Shown: positions 1 to 10,911, counted from the first letter of the stretch. The stretch is 64,000 bases of DNA from Anniella stebbinsi (GCA_029215795.1 JARDYH010000003.1:14273001-14337000), one strand, 5' to 3'. Notes: a model not told the origin generated them from the sequence alone. Numbers and translations are program-made.

Positions 1-221
1 CCAAGCAGGATATTGCACTATGAAAGCGGTATATGAAAAGCAGGAGCCACACCAAGCAGGATATTGCACAATGAAAGCGGTATATGGTATGTGTCAATGG
101 GCCCCAACAGTTGTCAGTGCACTTCAATACTGCTATAAAGCAGTAGTGTGGCTCCTGCCTTTTATATACCGGTTTCATACCACTTTCATAGTGCTATATT
201 CTGCTTGGTGTAGATTAGGCC
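1..221. mobile_element. Palindromic MITE, Harbinger-like, cut by window start
   Basis: The right end reads GCTTGGTGTAGATTAGGCC, the reverse complement of the ends seen at 7725-7961. The middle holds the shared core 'gggccccaacagttgtcagtgca'-like segment followed by the mirrored arm. The left arm motif CCAAGCAGGATATTGCAC occurs twice (1 and 52), so the arm is partly duplicated. No coding capacity. The superfamily is inferred from relatives with 3-bp target duplications. Confidence 0.75.
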
Positions 222-616
222 AGAGTGTCATGGGAGGATGAAATATGCCCCTCCTGGTTTCTGAACATGGCCATTCCTGATGTCAGATTTGTGTCCAAGG
301 TGCAACAAGATTCTTTGTCATTTTTGCTGCAGCGGACTAACACAGCTACCCCTCTGGGAATGAGTCTATTATGTGCTGCATGAAAAAAGTATCATATTTT
401 ATCTGTCCTGGATCTATGACAATCAACTTCATTGGGTGATTCCAAGTTCTAGTGTTACATAACAGGCAGGAGAAAAAAGATACCTCCCCACTTTCTTCAC
501 ATCATGTATCGTTTTATGAATCATTTTCACTTCCCCCATTTTAGCATTCCCCCTAAACTCAAAAGCTCAGCACCCAGTGGCATTTAGTTTAAAACTAGCA
601 AAACACCTGTGATTAT
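222..616. other. No feature recognised
   Basis: AT-rich sequence between two DNA transposons. No open frame, RNA gene or repeat was recognised. Confidence 0.5.
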
Positions 617-1130
617 GGGCTCATCTACACCTAAGGGTGTAGAGGGAGGGAGGGGGAGAGGATTGCAGACTTACCTGTTTCCGCGATCCTCCCCCAGTGT
701 CTAGATGGCCGCGTGATGTCCCGGACGAAAAGCGGGACGTTATGGCCGCCTTTTTTAAAAAAAAAAAGAAGAGGAGCCACGCGGCCCCGATCTGGGAAAC
801 AGGTAAGTTTTTTTTTAAAAAAATCGACATGCCCAACCCCACCCTCCGCCATCCCTGGGATGGCGAAATTGCTTCCACCCCCCCCATGGGCACGAAGCCA
901 CCCTGCGTGGCTCCATGCCCGTATTAGGATCTGAGATGCCACGCCACACCAGGTGCAGTCTTCGGATTGGTCCCAGGACCACAGGAAAACTGGGATATCC
1001 CCGGTTTCCGTTATCCCTGGGTCATCCCTAGGTCATCCCTGGTTGATCCTGGGATCCCCTGTGCATCATATGGATGCACTGGACCGACCTTGGGATGACC
1101 CCGGGATAAATGGCTGGTGTAGACGTGGCC
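617..1130. mobile_element. Harbinger-like non-autonomous transposon, 514 bp
   Basis: The ends are inverted: GGGCTCATCTACACC on the left and GGTGTAGACGTGGCC on the right. They are flanked by the 3-bp direct repeat TAT (614-616 and 1131-1133), the target duplication length of PIF-Harbinger elements. Inside is an inverted pair with ACTTACCTG at 669-677 and CAGGTAAGT at 800-808, both perfect splice-donor consensus. Related sequence occurs at 3010-3232 and in the element at 36796-37354. Small overlapping open frames here are low-complexity and not coding. Confidence 0.75.
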
Positions 1131-1414
1131 TATAATGGACGGGATAGAAGACACTTTTGTGTTTTTTGCTTTGACCTCCCATTGTTTACCTCTCTTCCCC
1201 ACACCACCACCACAATGTTCAGTAGCCAAACATAGCACCTTCTAAATATAGCAGTAGCGATCTGTATGAAGGGTGGGCTCAACCTTCTCCCTATCTGTGA
1301 TAGTTCCTCGCAATGTCTGACTCGTGGAATAGCTTCTTTCAAACTATGTTCCAGCTTAAACTCTATTTACCTATCGCCCCGTGTAACTCAGTGGGAGCTA
1401 TTGAGAATGAATTT

Positions 1415-1550
1415 CCAGAGATGAAGTCGTGTTAGTCTGTTGCAGTAAAAACAAGATGCAGTCTTGATGCACCTTAAACACTAACAAATTTGTCATGGCA
1501 TAAGCTTTCATGACTAGTTCACTTCTTGAGATGCATGAAATATTATCATA
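1415..1550. repeat. Sauropsid-type interspersed repeat fragment
   Basis: Contains the phrases 'gtgttagtctgttgcag' and 'gcaccttaaacactaac', followed by 'ggcataagctttcatga'. The last recurs in inverted order at 23615-23690. The family looks familiar from reptile genomes but I cannot name it reliably. Confidence 0.5.
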
Positions 1551-1842
1551 AGTTGGAAGGTGATTGTAGGAAGGGCAGAGCAGGTAAATCCTTCAATCCT
1601 AGGGCAGGTAAATTCTTCAACCATCTGCAGAGTGTCAGGGCAAGCAATTCTTGAGTCTTTCCATGAGCATCAATAGATTTTCACTCCCACAAACTATTTG
1701 AGAGTCCAGGAGGCAGATATACTTCCAAGCTGTGATAAATACATGCTATGCCATCTAGTGGTTGTCAAAAACAATGCAACAAGAAGCCAGTAAGGGGCTA
1801 AGGCTGAAATCAAAGAAAGCCTTTCTGCAGCAGCTGGCAAAC

Positions 1843-2158
1843 TAGGGTGACCACATGAAAAGGAGAACAGGGCTCCTGTATCTTTAACAGTTGTATAGAA
1901 AAGGGGAATTTCAGCAGGTGTCATTTGTATGCATGCAGCACCTGGAGAAATTCCCTCTTCACCATAACAGTTAAAGCTGCAGGAGCAAAGTGACCAGATA
2001 CAAAAGACTCCAGGGTTCCTGCAGCTTTAACTGTTGTGATGAAGAGGGAATTTCACCAGGTGCTGCATGCGTACAAATGACACCAGCTGAAACTTCCCTT
2101 TTCTGTACAACCGTTAAAGATACAGGAGCCCTGTCCTCCTTTTCATGTGGTCACCCTA
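1843..2158. mobile_element. hAT-like foldback MITE ('TAGGGTGACCA' family), copy 1
   Basis: Near-perfect long palindrome starting TAGGGTGACCACATG and ending CATGTGGTCACCCTA. The arms contain the mirrored motifs CTTTAACAGTTGTA and 'cccttttctgtacaaccg'. Eight copies occur in this window, and three have 8-bp target duplications (18926, 53659, 54410). This copy has a slightly different spacer and the variant 'gcatgcagcacctgg' in place of 'gcaattagttcctgg', so it is an older or separate subfamily. Confidence 0.85.
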
Positions 2159-2995
2159 GGAAAACAAAATTGACATTTTAGACAAATATTTCCAATCTTG
2201 GCGTCTTTGAGTTTTCACATTCTTCTTCGACATAATTTTATTTGCTTTTGTGCCTTGCGCACTTGTTTATCAATCCATTGCAAGTGACTTAAAAATGTTT
2301 CATGAAGTTAAGCAAACAGGTGCAACATGCCATTTGTTGCTTAAAAAGTCTGCTGACTAGATTGCTGATGACTATGAACTTATAAAATAAAAACAGTTGA
2401 AAATAAGAGTTATATTCACACTTATACAAAGTTTGATTTCATATAGCGGACTTCTCACCTTGTCCTATTCCATTTTCTGTTAGCACGGTGTTTACTAGGC
2501 AGTATTTGCAACTAATTTAGATTAGACTTTGTTCATCCACCCCTCCACCTGCTCCATCCCTATCTCTGGGAGAGTAAAGAAAAACTTAGCGGAAGGAACG
2601 TAGTTAAGCTAGCCTTGCTAATAATTTATGTGTAACATGTTCAGAAGAGCACGTAGTTTATCTTCCAAACAACTATATTGGGGGAGGGATCCAAAGAAGG
2701 AAACTTAAATATGATCTAGAGTCAGGTGTTGTTCAAGTTTTATTTTAACTTTATGGAAAACCTATTGAGTTGGATCCAGCATCTGCCTTCCGTTGACAAA
2801 AGGGCTTCACTCATGGAAGTTGCCTCTGGTCAATTTTTGGGGGGATCCCCCTTCCCCCACACACATAGTCAATTTAGGGGGATCTCCCTTCCCCCCCACA
2901 CACGGCAACTCCTTGGTCCCCTGTGTAACATTTTCAAGGGGCTGGAGGGGCTGCCATGGGAAGGAGAGGGCATGGAAATCCACTTCCACCGGCCC
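2159..2995. other. No gene; short local duplication
   Basis: AT-rich sequence. Near 2828-2910 a segment with 'gtcaatttttgggggatccc' is repeated as 'gtcaatttagggggatctcc', a two-unit local tandem duplication of about 45 bp. The 126-residue open frame at 2726-3106 runs through this and a transposon remnant and has no recognisable domain. Confidence 0.5.
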
Positions 2996-3009
2996 AGATT
3001 TACACACCT

Positions 3010-3232
3010 AAATCTGGATCCAAAGAGGAGCCATGTGGCCCCAATTGGTGGAAAAGTAAGGGGTTTTTTTAGAAAAAAACCTTGCTCCCCAACCCCCCCA
3101 TCCTAGGGATGGTGAAATTGCTTTTCCCCACCCCCATGGACCCACCCTGCGCAGCTCCATGCCCATTTTACAACCAGGGACAGTGGAAAAATTGGGGATA
3201 TCCCCAATTTCTGCTATCCCAGTGAGTGGCAG
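3010..3232. mobile_element. Truncated relative of the 617-1130 element
   Basis: Same order of motifs as 768-1020: 'gaggagccatgtggcccc', a T/A tract, 'ccatcctagggatggtgaaattgct', 'ctccatgccc' and paired 'ggggatatccccaattt'. Both terminal inverted repeats are missing. The donor-like GGTAAGT is mutated here to AAGTAAGG. Confidence 0.7.
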
Positions 3233-3246
3233 GTTTGAATCAGCCT

Positions 3247-3350
3247 TCATGTATCTGGGGATGTTTTGTCCTCCAATTTCCATGCTCACTGGGGCTGATA
3301 GGAATTGAAAACTAACAGTATCTGGAGGGACTCAAGTTGGGGAAGGCTGT
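3247..3350. repeat. Palindromic 'AACTCCCAT' repeat, degraded
   Basis: Ends with 'tatctggagggactcaagttggggaaggctg', the right arm seen at 15311, 25628, 30871 and 46843. The left arm is strongly diverged. Confidence 0.5.
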
Positions 3351-3533
3351 TTTAAAGTATAGTAACTTGGGCCAAATCAACGGCCTGCAAGCACCTGATA
3401 TTACAGGATTATTTAAGCTAAAAAGGTGTGGACTTGATCAGTCCTTTGGCTAGGAGAGCACTGGGGGTTCATGGAAGAGCAGGTTATAAATAATATCAAC
3501 ATCTTTAAAACATTCAATTTAAGGAACTATAAT

Positions 3534-3680
3534 ATATTTATTTATTATATTTCTATACCGCTCAACAGCTGCAGCTCTCTGTTCACATATACTTCTACTA
3601 AACCTCAAAATCCACCATTATTTTCCCATGGAATATTATGTTTATTTAGAAGTAAAGTAAAAATGTAGGCAATGAAAATG
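3534..3680 (-). mobile_element. LINE 3' tail remnant, antisense
   Basis: Begins with a (TTTA)n-like run then 'tctataccgctcaacagctgcagctctctg'. The same pattern occurs at 55895-55945 ('ataccgcccaatagccgaagct'). It resembles the antisense 3' end of an L2-type LINE. Confidence 0.45.
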
Positions 3681-4056
3681 GTCGCACATAACAATACAAC
3701 AAGATCACTAAAAGAATAATGACATTTACTTATTAATTAGCCATAGTATATCATGGATATGTTTGTGGGACTACTAGAACAAAACAGCATAAGGAGAAGC
3801 TCACCAACAAGTTATACAGACATACCCATTTCTATTAAGGTTTTGGTGATTTAAAGTTAATAAATGTATTTAAAGTTAATAATTAATTATGTAATTTGTT
3901 ACAGGGAAGATGATTAATTAGCTCACCATCCTGAAGTGATCAACGGCCCTATTAAACATTATTAGATTCTATCACACCCAAAAGGCCAGGTTCCATATGG
4001 AATTTGGAGTAGCCTGAACACTCCATGACCTTGACCAACAACTGAACAATACAATC

Positions 4057-4125
4057 CAGGTATTTATTTATTTATTTATTTTAACATTTCTATGCTGCTG
4101 AATATTAGAATCTTTCAGCGGTTAA
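4057..4125 (-). mobile_element. LINE 3' tail remnant with (TTTA)n
   Basis: (TATT)5-like run followed by 'ttaacatttctatgctgctgaatattag', a short diverged copy of the tail at 3534. Confidence 0.4.
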
Positions 4126-4907
4126 GTAAAGGTAAGAAGATGTTGAGCAATGCTTGCTTCATCAGTAGGAAAGGAAACTGAGAATGAGCTCGCCTCTAAA
4201 AGAGACCATTAACCAACTTTTGTTGAAAAGACTGTGTTCTTGAAACGAGATCATCATTATCATCTGGTCCTTGACATCCCATCTGGTTAGTTCCGAAGAA
4301 GCTTCCCTTCCTGCTACCGTTTGGCAAAATAGCTGCCTGCACTCGGCCAAGTTTTTAAAAGCTCAGATTCCAGATCTTGTGTCTAGCTAGGCACTGATGG
4401 GAAAATGGCTTCTATTTATAGAAAGTGTGGGCAGCACTTAATCGGTAAACATTTGGATGTCCGGCTCAGCCTCCTCGCTATGGCATCCGAAGGAGTAAAC
4501 CTTTCCCGCTGAAATGAATTATGCCCCTCGTAACCTTTTGTTGTCTTTTTTTTTTTAGTGTGCTTCCACCCATTTTGCCCACGTGCTGTAGCAGTTTCCT
4601 TAAACAAGGGCAAGAATAAAAGCATCGTCTGCTGAAAGAGAAATATTCGACACATTCTGAAGAATGAATGACATTCATAAAGGCGCTGTGCCTGGACCTC
4701 CAGGTAGAAGTGGTAGATAGAAGCATTTGACATCATCTTCATCTGTGGGTGGGTGTGACTTCCAGAGAATGTCTATTTATTTCAAGGGCGCTCCAGGTTG
4801 AGTGTTTCCTACGCAGGGAGAACAGCCCATTCCTGAAGGATGTCCATTGGTGCAAAATGTGCTAACTGCTGCACAGGATCAGGGCTGTATTACAGCTGCC
4901 TCGGAAG
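4126..4907. other. No feature recognised
   Basis: Possibly unique sequence. The open frames of 62-108 residues on the minus strand have no start context or domain, and a T10 run at 4548 lies inside one of them. Confidence 0.45.
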
Positions 4908-5075
4908 ACCTGCACATAGCTCAGTGTGATAGAATACCTACTTAGCAGGCAGGAGGTCCCAGGTAGGGCAAGGAAAGAATCCTACCGGAAACCAGAGCCA
5001 CTGCCAGTCAGTGTTGATAAATGGGCCAATAGTATGACTCAGTAGAAAGCAGCTTCCTATGTTCCTATGTAATTT
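4908..5075 (+). mobile_element. tRNA-derived SINE
   Basis: Decayed head 'catagctcagtgtgatagaat', B-box-like 'aggtcccaggtagggc', body 'gccactgccagtcagtgttg', and tail 'atgactcagtagaaagcagcttcctatgttc'. It matches the SINE at 13857 and 25470 in module order. Confidence 0.75.
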
Positions 5076-5084
5076 CCAGGCTCA

Positions 5085-5310
5085 TTTCAAGGTGCGGGTT
5101 TTATGTTATTTATTATTTTTATTTCATTATTGCATCTATATCATGTGTTGTTTTTCCTCCAAGGAACCCAAGGTGGTGTACATAATCCTTCTCCTACTCT
5201 CCATTTTATCCTCACAACAACAACCCTGTGAGGTAGGTTGGCCTGAGAGTCTGGGACTGGCCCAAAGTCACCCAGTGGGTTTCCATGGCTGAGTGGGGAC
5301 TAGAACCTGG
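5085..5310 (-). repeat. Reptile interspersed repeat ('ATCCTCACAACAACCCTGTGAGG')
   Basis: Reads 'ctccaaggaacccaaggtggtgtac', then 'cattttatcctcac' and 'caaccctgtgaggtaggttgg', ending 'gctgagtggggactagaacc'. Diverged copies lie at 15985 (same sense) and at 23440 and 25826 (opposite sense). I recognise the family as common in squamates but not its exact class. Confidence 0.7.
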
Positions 5311-5640
5311 ACCTTTAAAGCCCTAAGCAGCTTAGGACCAGGTGAGCAAAGGAAATGCCTGTCTTTTTATGAACCTGCCTGGTTGTTAAGATCTGCGTGA
5401 GAGGCCCATTGGTCAGGCACGCATGAAAAGGCTTTCTCCTGGATCCTGGACTGTGGAATGCGCTCCCTAACTATGATCAGCCCCGACTCTCCTGGCTTTT
5501 AGAAAAGATCTTTTTCATTTAGCCTTTTAACACTTTACTATTTTTTATGTTCTTGTTTTTATGTTGTTACGTTTTTTTGGCTTTAAATGGTTTCAAATTG
5601 TTGTACACCGCCCTGAGCCCGAGTTAAAAAAAAAAAAAAG
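5311..5640 (+). mobile_element. L2-type LINE 3' end
   Basis: The start matches the conserved L2 segment 'tttaaagccctaagcagcttaggaccagg'. Further on it reads 'ggactgtggaatgcgctcc' and 'ttgtacaccgccctgagcc', then a poly-A run at 5627-5645. The encoded end-of-ORF2 phrase is broken by frameshifts and stops. Confidence 0.7.
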
Positions 5641-6495
5641 AAAGAAATCCATAAGAAGACCCATTGGGATGAATGGATGGTTTTGCTTGGTGTGGATCGC
5701 TTTGAATGATTGCAACAGCTAGACTACGTGTGTCAATGAGGAGTGGCCTCTGGCAGTAACATCTAGCAGTAATCACAATGATCCTATTAGGCCTGCCCCT
5801 GTTCTGCCAAAAACATCTATGATGAAGAGTGGAGTTGGTGAAGCTCAGGATATGATGGCCCTGTGTTGCATGCTGCTAAACATTATGGCAGAAGGTAGAA
5901 AACTCACTTTGAGGATTCTGATTCCCTTGGCTACTGTAAAGTTCATTGCGACTTTTCAGGTGGTTGAAGTCATTAACTCCTGACTTATTACAGCAGCTGA
6001 GGCAATCGGTAATCAGCCAGAATTGCATGGCCTGTCATGTCTAAATGCTTCATTAACTTTTGGCATGAATACATGGAGAAACAATCCCCCCACCTCAAAC
6101 AAATTATAGGAAAAGGAAATTATAGTAATCTACAATATAGTATATTTCTCCAAAACTGTACTGAAACTAATTTTATGTTTTATGAGTTATTATCAGTGCA
6201 GTTACCAGCTGGTTAGAGAAAACCATGAGGGGAAAATATTATTTCTTCAATTTCGAATGGGCATTTTTATGAATAAGAGAGAGAGAGAGGGAGAGTGCCA
6301 GTTTCATTGCCCAAGAAATCCTGGGGTTGGCTTTATGTCTGCATGCTTCACTGAGAAAAAACTCAGTGGACTTCCAGTCAGGGGTCCTCATCAGAACTTC
6401 CAGGGTTCCTCAAATTACCATGTCCCCTTCCCTTTTCCCACCACCACCAACTGTTTGATGGTTTCCCAGCTTCAGGGCAGCTTTCCTCCTTTCTA
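5641..6495. other. No gene recognised
   Basis: Contains a short (GA)n run at 6280-6292. The 104-residue open frame (6182-6496) crosses this run and has no domain. Confidence 0.45.
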
Positions 6496-6605
6496 AGATG
6501 TTGAAATGGCTCTCGCAAAACTTTGGTGGTGAGAGCTTTAAGCTAAAATATGCTGGTATTGGTGTTGCCCCTTTGGCCTAGCGCCCTTTTGTCTTCAGCC
6601 TCCCA
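6496..6605 (-). mobile_element. hAT-like fragment (family of 61612-62261)
   Basis: 'gagagctttaagctaaaatatgctggtatt' is the reverse complement of the segment 'taaagctcttaatgcc' found in copies at 9396 and 61612. Both ends are missing. Confidence 0.55.
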
Positions 6606-6760
6606 GAAATGGAATTAGGTCCCTCAGGCTGAAAGAAGTTCTACATACAGTTGTGCGTATGTAGAGTCCCATTCTCACCTTCTACTGATTGAGCAGAGGT
6701 CTGAGGCACGGCCAGTGGGCATAAGCCTACCCTTCTTCCACATGTATAGTTGACACACAT

Positions 6761-6974
6761 TGGCCCTGTTCAGACAACACGCTAAACCATGGTGGTTAAG
6801 TGTATTGAGCTAAACATTATGGCTCAGAATGTTATGTGAACCAAGACTTAGTGTGTTGTGTGAACCATTCCTAATCATGGTGACTACATAACCATGGTTT
6901 AAATATGCTCACTAACCACTTGCTGCGAAAGGGTTAGCGGCCTAATCATGGCTTAACGTGCTGTCTGAACAGGC
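6761..6974. mobile_element. 'GTTCAGACAACAC' palindromic MITE
   Basis: Left end TGGCCCTGTTCAGACAACAC and right end GTGCTGTCTGAACAGGCC are inverted repeats. Internal motifs 'taaccatggttt' and 'cctaatcatgg' are also mirrored. CAT flanks both sides (6758-6760 and 6975-6977), consistent with a 3-bp target duplication. Related copies are at 17736, 26331 and 43106. Confidence 0.75.
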
Positions 6975-7090
6975 CCATAGTGAAGATGAAAACATCGCTT
7001 CTGGGTCACACAAAATCACTTATATGGGAATTGTGATCCCTTCCAACGTTGCTCTGGAGAGTCTTATGTAACCTTGTGTAGCCAGTGTTT

Positions 7091-7300
7091 GTTGGATGGT
7101 AATTATGTTTTTTATACTTTCCAGAGCTCTGGAACAGAAAAAGATCGGATTCTTCTGTTCCAGGGTGCCATGAAGGAACGGAGAAAGAGCTTTCTGGCAA
7201 AGCAAGCATCTCTCTGTTTCCTTTCTGTCTTCGGAATGAAATTCTGTTTACTTTGCGACATAGCCAACACAGATACATGTTGAAAGTTGGATGGTAATTA
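7091..7300. repeat. 15-bp direct repeat bracketing a 180-bp segment
   Basis: GTTGGATGGTAATTA occurs exactly at 7091-7105 and 7286-7300. The segment between them has an inverted pair, TGGAACAGAA at 7130 and TTCTGTTCCA at 7154. This could be a target duplication around an old insertion, but no poly-A or terminal repeat is visible. Confidence 0.5.
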
Positions 7301-7689
7301 CACTTTCTGCTCATGCAAAGCCTTTCATCAGATCACCTCTGAAGTCTAATTCGTTTTTAGAGAAATCACTGGCAAGGAAGGGAAAAGCGGTATTAAATTA
7401 GTCTACAGTTGAAACAACTGAAGCTCAGACAAGTCAATGTCACTCTGCCAATGTCAATAACCAGCCAATGTTGTGGGATGTCAGCCTATTCGGCCATGTG
7501 ATGAAGCTACCATGAGCTGATCTTGTGGAAGGGCAAATGGCAAGGCATGCAGCCCTTACCAAAGTGATGGCTGGAGGAAGGCGTTGTTGATAGACATTAT
7601 GAAGAGTGTGTAGAATGTAGATGGAGAGGATTTTTTCTCCTTCTCTCATAATTCTAAAACTCTGGGATACCCAATAAAGTGCTATTGTG

Positions 7690-8022
7690 CTCACGACCTG
7701 CCTGTTTGCTTCTCATAGACATTTGGGCCTCATCTACACCAAGCAGGATATTGCACTATGAAAGCGGTATGAAAGTGGCATATAAAAGGCAGGAGCCACA
7801 CCACTACTTTATAGAGGTATTGACATGCACTGACAACTGTTGGGGCCCATTGACACATACCATATACCGCTTTCGTGCCGCTATATCCTGCTTGGTATGG
7901 CTCCTGCCTTTTATATACTGCTTTCGTAGTGCTATATCCTGCTTGGTGTAGATGAGGCCCCTGGTTGGCCAATACAGGAGCAAAATGCTGGTCTGATGCA
8001 GCATAGCCCTTCTTATATTCTT
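7690..8022 (+). mobile_element. CR1 LINE 3' end, split by a MITE
   Basis: 'cgacctgcctgtttgcttctcatagacatt' continues after the inserted element as 'tggttggccaatacaggagc' and 'atgctggtctgatgcagcatagcccttcttatattctta'. This is the CR1 tail type that ends 'TTCTTATGTTCTTA'. The inserted element occupies 7725-7961. Confidence 0.8.
7725..7961. mobile_element. Palindromic MITE, complete copy, inside CR1
   Basis: The ends are GGGCCTCATCTACACC and GGTGTAGATGAGGCCC. The arms repeat the CAAGCAGGATAT motif and meet near the core 'tgacaactgttggggccc'. The right arm carries an extra CCTGCTTGGTATGGCTCC segment, so the arms are not equal. Open frames on both strands (62-90 residues) are palindrome shadows. 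Confidence 0.85.
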
Positions 8023-8030
8023 AAGTTGTT

Positions 8031-8386
8031 TGGAAGTAGATTCAGAACAAACAGAAGAAGGTACGTCTTCATCTAATGCCTAAAAGTCAAGCCAAGAAAA
8101 GAGCCCTGCCCCTGCCCACCCCTGCAATTGCTGCCCCCAAAGTGGTTTGCAATGAATATAAATGTACCCAATAAACATCAACCAGAACAACAACCACCAC
8201 CATTTTGTTTAGCAAGTCGCGTTAAGGGCTTTCCATGTTCGTTCTTGCTCCAAAAATGTTAAAGGCCATGCTTTTCACAGATGTGTTATTTAGGCCATAT
8301 GCATACAGGATGATATCCAATTCTGTGGCTAGTTCCAGCTTCACTGCTATCTTGGAGGTAGAGGCCTGTCAGTGACAGAGCGGTGA
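8031..8386. other. No feature recognised
   Basis: No repeat end, open frame or RNA signature was identified. Confidence 0.4.
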
Positions 8387-8623
8387 ATTGACTTCTGTTC
8401 CTTGGAATAGACAGATGGAGGCTATGCAGCTGACGCCGTCATGCAACCGAAGCTACTGTTCCACGTTACAAGTACTCAACTGGCAGTGGTTGGGTGTTGT
8501 GACTAAGCCTGTTCCCCTTGGGATAGGAGAAGGATGTTCAGGTGATCACTCAGAGTCAGATTCTGATGCAGTAGAGATGGCACCAAAAACATACCAGCCT
8601 GTGTGGGGAGTGGGGAAGGTGTC

Positions 8624-9050
8624 TGTCACGGGCTCTTCACCAGCCGGGAATGATCTTCCGCCAGACCTTATCTCTGAGGGTGTAAACAACCCACAAGCTG
8701 GGAATCAATGTTCTTCCAAGGGGGAAGGCACTGAAAACCTAGCTGACCCTCGAATCTGCCGCAGACTAAAGCGGGCGGAGCGAAAGGAAGAAGGTTGGCC
8801 CGGCTAGCTTCTAGCCAAAAGCTTCTTCAGAACCAGAAGTTAAAGCGTACTGGAAAAGGAGTTTCCCTTTTTCTTGAAAGGACAATTGTCTCGCTTAGTT
8901 TGCATAATCTTGTCTAGAGAAAATTTCCTAGAAAATTAAAGTCCCTTCAGGTGGGAGGAGATGTTTATTGCCTGAATAAAGCTTTGTGGGTTATATGGCG
9001 GGCTTCTTTATTGTCTCCCAATAAAGCGAGGGGTGTTGGGAAACACGACA
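8624..9050 (+). mobile_element. Candidate solo LTR, 427 bp
   Basis: Starts TGTCACGGGC and ends AAACACGACA, so it has the TG...CA form. It contains AATAAA twice near its right end (8977 and 9019), as expected for the R/U5 part of an LTR. Flanks GTGTC and GTGGG are only partly alike, so the 5-bp target duplication is weak. A 139-residue frame (8388-8807) enters the left half and ends in an arginine-rich stretch. The frame could be the end of an internal region or chance. Confidence 0.45.
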
Positions 9051-9276
9051 GTGGGGCAGTAGATCCCATGAAATACAATAGGGCTTACATCTGAGTAAAC
9101 ATGCCTAGGATTGTACTTAAATGTCAAATAATGCATGTAAATCTCCCTAATGATTTGGACATACACCAATACACGTTGATATTCAAAAATAGGTGATCAG
9201 TGGTTGCATCTCTGCGTTTTTGGGCATTCATGTCACATTTGACAGCTAATATTTATCAGATTTTGGATCATCACTC

Positions 9277-9283
<7 letters not shown>

Positions 9284-9314
<31 letters not shown>
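9284..9314. repeat. (TG)n microsatellite
   Basis: About 15 TG units. Open frames through it give artificial Cys-Val runs. Confidence 0.9.
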
Positions 9315-9315
<1 letters not shown>

Positions 9316-9395
9316 CACTGTTCTTGAGATCCTATGTTGTAAAGAGCAGGAGCATTTGCTTACCAGGAAATCATCTCCAGCGTTCTACCTATGTT

Positions 9396-9747
9396 AAGGG
9401 TGCAGAACCGCTTTCAACCCAAGGGGCAAATACTGATCCAGAGAAACTCTTGAGGCTCACATTGCAGTGGTGGTCTTGGCCAAAGGCAAAGGGGGCAGAA
9501 CCAAAAAAATGCCAACCTCTTGTATCTTAAAGCTCTTAATGCCAGCAACTAAGCCTTAGGAGAGGCATTTCAACCTTTTAGAATGGGGAAAAGCTGTCCA
9601 AAAGTCAGGAAACCACCAAGAATTGGTTGTCAGTGGAAAGGGGTTGGGATCAGGGTGAGTGGCATGACCTTCTGGTGAACTTTGGAGTGCCAGATTGGGA
9701 GCCCCAGAGGGCTAAATGTGGCCCCCAGGCCTGGGCTTCTACACCCG
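9396..9747 (+). mobile_element. hAT-like element, same family as 61612
   Basis: Begins AAGGGTGCAGAACC and ends GGGCTTCTACACCCGTG, a decayed version of the ends CAGGGATGC and GCACCCCTA at 61612-62261. It shares the internal run 'tatcttaaagctcttaatgcc' and 'ttaggagaggcatt'. No transposase frame. Confidence 0.65.
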
Positions 9748-9755
9748 TGGTCTAA

Positions 9756-10264
9756 GTCATGACAAGAACTGCGAAACTTAAATTAATCTCCCGCAAACTT
9801 TGGGGAAATTGTTATTGCAATAAGTTCTTTTCTAGGGAATGTCCCATTCAAAACATTGTAAATTATGCCTCTCGTTGAGCTGGCATTCCTAGAATTGGAA
9901 ATCAGTTTCAAATCTTCCAGCAGCTCACGAAGGCTACCTCTGTGCAGACAAAACATTCGGCTGTTATCTTAGCGGACAGAAAAAACAAACAGATTTGCTG
10001 CTTAAAATAATATTGCTTAAATGGGGGTCGGGGGGAGGGAAGGAAAATCATGTGACCATGTAACAGGAAACAGATCAATCATTTTGTCATTTTATTTGAG
10101 ACAGCAGGCCAAAAAACATCTCTGCTTTCTTTTGCTTTTCAAAAAAAATGAAATACGAATATATTTTCAGAGCCAGCAGGATTGATATAGTTATATTCAG
10201 TTTAATGGGATAAGACATTAGAACAAGAGAAGCCTGCCTATGAGACCTTCATGCATACATGCTT
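9756..10264. other. No feature recognised
   Basis: AT-rich sequence with homopolymer runs. No gene signal. Confidence 0.4.
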
Positions 10265-10577
10265 AAAGTTGCCAGGTATTCTGAGATCCAGAACCTGAGT
10301 CAGGGGGTGGAGCCAGAGAGCAAAGGGGTGGAGCCTCATCAGTCCAGAGGTGGAGTCTGGTGGTATAGGGCGAAGCTTAGTGAAACCGATGTGGAATTGT
10401 ATCTGTTGGGTCAGCAGGACAGAGCCTGGTTCCCAGGATGGAGCTAATAGGAAAAGCTCTCAAACCAAGCACAAAATAGCCTTTCACCTGGGTTCTGTCC
10501 CTTCCTGCTGAAATATTTGTCCTTTTCCTGAAGACCCTGAGAAGGTTTTCAGGTCAAATGCGAACAGCTAGCAACCT
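10265..10577. mobile_element. Possible DNA transposon with inverted ends
   Basis: Left AAGTTGCCAGGTATTC and right GAACAGCTAGCAACCTT are imperfect inverted repeats. The left part has three 'ggggtggagcc'-like repeats at 10303-10350. Weak evidence because no target duplication was found. Confidence 0.35.
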
Positions 10578-10591
10578 TAAATATGCTACTT

Positions 10592-10911
10592 TAGGCTGAC
10601 CAGATAAAATCCAGGTCAGGGCTCATGTAACTTTAACAGTTGTAGAGAAAAGGGAATTTCAGCCAGTGTCATTTGTAGGCAATTAGTTCCTGGTGATATT
10701 CCCTCTTCATCACAACTGTTAAAGTTGCAGGGGCTCTGCCTTCTTTTGTATATGGTCACTCTAGTATAGTGCCTGCAACTTTAACTGTTGTGATGAAGAG
10801 GGAATTTCACCAGGAACTAATTGCATACAAATGACTCTGGCTGAAATTCCCTTTTCTCTACAACTGTTAAAGTTACATGAGCCCTGTCCTCCTTTTCATA
10901 TGGTCAGCCTA
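10592..10911. mobile_element. hAT-like foldback MITE, copy 2
   Basis: Starts TAGGCTGACCAGATAAAATC and ends TATGGTCAGCCTA. The centre holds 'tatatggtcactctagtata', a second copy of a terminus-like motif. The two ends differ (ccaggtcagg against cctccttttcatatgg), so the arms come from two subtypes. Confidence 0.85.

Noticed and set aside
621..942. Four overlapping frames on both strands
   Set aside because: All are shadows of the inverted-repeat arms of the 617-1130 element.
4416..4742. 108-residue minus-strand frame
   Set aside because: No domain, no splice context, and a lysine run from a homopolymer tract.
9200..9530. Frames across (TG)n
   Set aside because: Cys-Val runs come from the microsatellite.
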